This document shows positions 63,148 to 64,000 of a stretch of DNA of 64,000 nucleotides, one piece after another. The stretch spans positions 124,001 to 188,000 of the forward strand of contig CAWBTF010000036.1 of NCBI GenBank assembly GCA_963791595.1. Reading direction: 5' to 3'. The position numbers were made by a program, and so were the translations under genes. The DNA comes from JAEMQF01 sp963791595. Lineage in GTDB: Bacteria; Pseudomonadota; Gammaproteobacteria; Burkholderiales; Burkholderiaceae_C. The notes beneath the pieces are model-generated. The model saw only the letters and a program-made list of their open reading frames with translations, ran no database searches and was not told the DNA's origin. Position 1 is the stretch's first letter; every line of letters begins with the position of its first letter.

Positions 63148-64000
63148 ATGGATATGTCTGCCGCCGAACTGCGGCGAGCTGCGCAAGCTCAGCCCAACAC
63201 TCCCACCGAAGATCCCAACGGCTCGGAAATCCTCGTCCGCTGCCTGCAAGCCGAGGGCGTGAAGTACCTCTGGGGGTACCCCGGAGGCGCCGTTCTCTAC
63301 ATCTACGACGCCTTGTACAAGCAGGGCAGCATCGAGCATGTGCTGGTGCGCCATGAACAGGCCGCCGTGCACGCGGCCGATGGCTATGCGCGCGCCACCG
63401 GCGAGGTCGGCGTCGCGCTGGTGACGTCCGGACCCGGTGTCACGAATGCCGTGACCGGCATTGCCACGGCGTACATGGATTCGATCCCGATGGTCATCAT
63501 CACCGGCCAGGTGCCCACGCCTGCGATCGGCCTGGACGCGTTCCAGGAATGCGACACGGTGGGCATCACACGCCCCATCGTCAAGCACAACTTTCTCGTC
63601 AAGGACGTTCGCGACCTCGCGCTGACGATGAAAAAGGCGTTCCACATCGCGCGCAGCGGCCGGCCTGGGCCGGTGGTGGTGGACATTCCGAAGGACATCT
63701 CGCTCAATACCGCGCCGTTCAGCTACCCGGCGACGCTGGAGATGCGTTCCTACAACCCGGTGCGCAAGGGCCATGGCGGCCAGATCCGCAAGGCGGTGCA
63801 ACTGCTATTGTCGGCCAAGCGCCCCTACATCTACACCGGCGGTGGCGTGATCCTGGGCAACGCCTGCGGCGAGCTTCGACAGCTGGTCGACCTGCTCGGC
63901 TACCCCTGCACCAACACCTTGATGGGCCTGGGTGCGTATCCGGCGAGCGACCCGAAGTTCCTGGGAATGCTCGGCATGCATGGCACCTACGAGGCCAACA
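63148..64000 (+). CDS. ilvI: Acetolactate synthase large subunit (3' truncated by window end)
   Basis: 284 residues of the N-terminal part are in the window. The thiamine-diphosphate enzyme makes acetolactate or acetohydroxybutyrate for Val, Leu and Ile. Blocks: LWGYPGGAVLYIYDALYKQ, the catalytic Glu in VRHEQAAVHAADGYARATG, SGPGVTNAVTGIATAYMDSI and FQECDTVGITRPIVKHN. ATG 63148 has AGAGG 6 bp upstream. The 249-bp gap to the divergent sigma gene has a CATAAT at 62998-63003 as a possible -10; I see no clear leader peptide. The name ilvB would fit equally. Confidence 0.95.
   Translation, partial: MDMSAAELRRAAQAQPNTPTEDPNGSEILVRCLQAEGVKYLWGYPGGAVLYIYDALYKQGSIEHVLVRHEQAAVHAADGYARATGEVGVALVTSGPGVTNAVTGIATAYMDSIPMVIITGQVPTPAIGLDAFQECDTVGITRPIVKHNFLVKDVRDLALTMKKAFHIARSGRPGPVVVDIPKDISLNTAPFSYPATLEMRSYNPVRKGHGGQIRKAVQLLLSAKRPYIYTGGGVILGNACGELRQLVDLLGYPCTNTLMGLGAYPASDPKFLGMLGMHGTYEAN

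Overview
The window is GC-rich, gene-dense DNA that looks like a chromosome segment of a betaproteobacterium of the order Burkholderiales (inference from gene content and order, not from a search). Supporting landmarks are DUF3460 next to scpA, the ilv large subunit divergent from a sigma factor-DUF3619-DUF3106-RDD operon, an RpfE-type gene with recJ divergent from lolC-lolD, and an H+-pyrophosphatase paired with soluble Ppa. I saw no rRNA, tRNA, CRISPR array, transposase or phage gene.

Layout. 1-4.5 kb: a LuxR-type response regulator overlapping a hybrid histidine kinase, a small outer-membrane protein, scpA and DUF3460. 4.6-8.3 kb: an unknown secreted protein, an ECF sigma factor and a large di-haem MauG-type enzyme; the first and last genes share a 40-bp promoter-like element. 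8.4-14.4 kb: a CuA-type cupredoxin and a Tat-exported metallophosphoesterase, divergent from an ECF sigma factor, its zinc-finger anti-sigma factor and a Ser/Thr kinase with a repeat-rich sensor half; matching ECF promoters face both ways. 14.6-24.4 kb: aromatic catabolism: MBL-fold protein, FAD monooxygenase, DUF2783, homogentisate dioxygenase, then a homoprotocatechuate meta-cleavage set (hpaG1, hpaG2, hpaE, a LigA/LigB dioxygenase, hpaF, hpaH). 24.4-33.8 kb: three small exported proteins, a BTAD/ATPase regulator, a PHP phosphoesterase, a PQQ sugar dehydrogenase and a GGDEF-EAL protein. 33.8-42.3 kb: recJ and an RpfE-type gene, lolCD, and creBCD with a perfect CreB tag in front of creD. 42.4-49.3 kb: a solute-binding protein with iron alcohol and aldehyde dehydrogenases, a quinone reductase, a gamma-carbonic anhydrase and Hsp33. 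49.3-64 kb: an NadR-like ATPase, an HppA-OmpA fusion facing Ppa, an M16 peptidase, a GNAT/FemAB-like protein, nadE, glnB, a LOG protein, dgkA, the RDD-DUF3106-DUF3619-sigma operon and the start of the acetolactate synthase large subunit.

Functional links. Pathway logic connects the hydroxyphenylacetate genes: one branch reaches homogentisate, the other homoprotocatechuate. Two separate ECF systems control what appear to be exported redox or metal proteins. HppA and Ppa together remove pyrophosphate.

Caution. At least 13 genes, including the normally essential scpA and lolC, are each interrupted by one or more single-base frame changes, often beside G or GC runs. This pattern points to uncorrected sequencing or assembly errors rather than real gene decay, so interrupted genes are given below as whole genes with the break points stated.
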